Shown here piece by piece: positions 6,309-6,845 of a stretch of DNA of 6,845 bases; the stretch's first letter is position 1; each line of letters begins with the position of its first letter. The position numbers and the translations under genes are program-made. The DNA lies in assembly GCA_031257715.1 (NCBI GenBank), contig JAIROE010000291.1, positions 1-6,845 on the forward strand, read 5' to 3'. The DNA is from Treponema sp. (GTDB lineage Bacteria; Spirochaetota; Spirochaetia; Treponematales; Breznakiellaceae). A model generated the notes under the pieces. It worked only from the letters and a program-made list of their open reading frames with translations. It did not search any database and was not told the DNA's origin.

Positions 6309-6845
6309 ATGGAGGGCGTCCTAACGGGGTTAACCATGAAAGAAAAACAGGCGGTAACACGGGAGTATAAAACCCGTTATCAGAAGGCAACAAAAAAAGC
6401 GAAGATAGCTTTGCTCGACGAATTACCCGGTTGACCGGTTACCACCGGAAATCAGCCGTCCGGCTTTTGAACGCCAAGCCGATCAGGGAAGCCCTGGTCT
6501 CTATTGACGGGAAGCCGGTGAAACTCAAACCGTAAAAAAACGGCCCGCAAACCGCAAAGGAAAACGGGTCTATACCGACGAGGTCACCGACTCCCTCAGA
6601 CGGGTCTGGGCCTTCTTCTGGTACACATGCGGGAAGATCCTTGCTCCCTTTATGCGGCAGCAGATGCCGTATATCTCAGTATGGCCGACCTTCAAAATTA
6701 CCCCCGACATCGCGGAAAAACTCAAAAAGACAAGTCCCGCGTCCATAGACCGATACCTCAAAAAAGACAGGGACGCCCTCAGGCTCAAGGGGGAAAGTCT
6801 CACCAAACCCGCCGATTCCCTGAAAAGCCGCATTCCCATACGGAC
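6309..6845 (+). pseudogene. Broken transposase (DDE/rve-type), partial at window edge
   Basis: Three consecutive reading frames spell one protein. Frame A starts at ATG 6309 (MEGVLTGLTMKEKQ; GGGA just upstream) or ATG 6336 and stops at TGA 6432-6434. Frame B resumes at 6425 with TRLTGYHRKSAVRLLNAK and stops at TAA 6533-6535. Frame C runs open from 6541 off the edge, with YTDEVTDSLRRVW, SPASIDRYL, LTKPADSLK and IPIR. This order (helix-turn-helix GYHRK, then the ATIDR-like, TKP and IPIR motifs) matches, from memory, ISNCY-like transposases that carry an rve-type DDE domain further on. That domain lies outside the window. Each break is explained by a single-base loss, near 6423-6425 and in the A-rich run at 6533-6540. 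The A-run break cannot be bypassed by slippage on the A-run itself, because the TAA precedes it. It is best read as a decayed element. Confidence 0.8.

Larger units (their letters stand above)
6220..6845 (+). mobile_element. Left part of a degenerate insertion sequence
   Basis: The element includes the paired end motifs at 6231-6286 and the frameshifted transposase from 6309. It sits directly upstream of the gpmI promoter, which it leaves intact. A possible transposase promoter is TTGAAA (6273-6278) with a 16-nt spacer and TATAGG (6295-6300), but it is weak. The boundary at about 6220 is an estimate from where the motifs begin, and the right side is outside the window. Confidence 0.6.

Noticed and set aside
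6570..6839. An 89-codon minus-strand frame at the right edge
   Set aside because: The plus strand here encodes recognisable transposase sequence in frame C, so the minus frame is its shadow.

Overview
The window looks like a bacterial chromosome segment of moderate to fairly high GC, most consistent with a spirochaete of the Treponema group. The lineage is inferred from protein character: a DUF5312-like protein, an ArgRS with a KMKSREGT-type signature loop, a long-form iPGM and the transposase type. It was not established by any search.

Left edge (1-200): two abutting perfect palindromes lie downstream of a minus-strand tRNA-Gln(CTG) gene. The tRNA has a good promoter of its own, and that promoter overlaps the start region of the divergent first protein gene.

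Centre (about 201-4498, plus strand): three tightly packed genes, probably one operon. They are a 578-aa protein of unknown function (DUF5312-like), a YfiH/PgeF-type purine nucleoside phosphorylase (multicopper-oxidoreductase/laccase-domain family), and arginyl-tRNA synthetase (argS). The gaps are 5 and 9 nt, and the argS ribosome binding site overlaps the stop codon of the gene before it.

Right-centre (4491-6167, minus strand): gpmI, a cofactor-independent phosphoglycerate mutase with every catalytic motif present. It converges on argS and the two coding ends overlap by 8 bp. It has a strong Shine-Dalgarno and a plausible sigma70-type promoter at 6192-6219.

Right edge (about 6231-6845): the left part of an insertion sequence. 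It shows two direct copies of a bipartite motif (TGCCTCA ... AAAATGTTACC) followed by a transposase gene that has lost frame twice and runs off the window. The element sits directly upstream of the gpmI promoter. The transposase is a remnant whose DDE catalytic core, if still there, lies beyond the window.

Most of the window is housekeeping: translation (tRNA-Gln, ArgRS), glycolysis (iPGM) and purine salvage or metabolite handling (PgeF). No defence system, CRISPR array or clearly new multi-gene system is visible. The least explained items are the paired palindromes at 12-62, the unknown first gene of the operon with its SD-less start, and the decayed insertion sequence abutting a glycolytic promoter.
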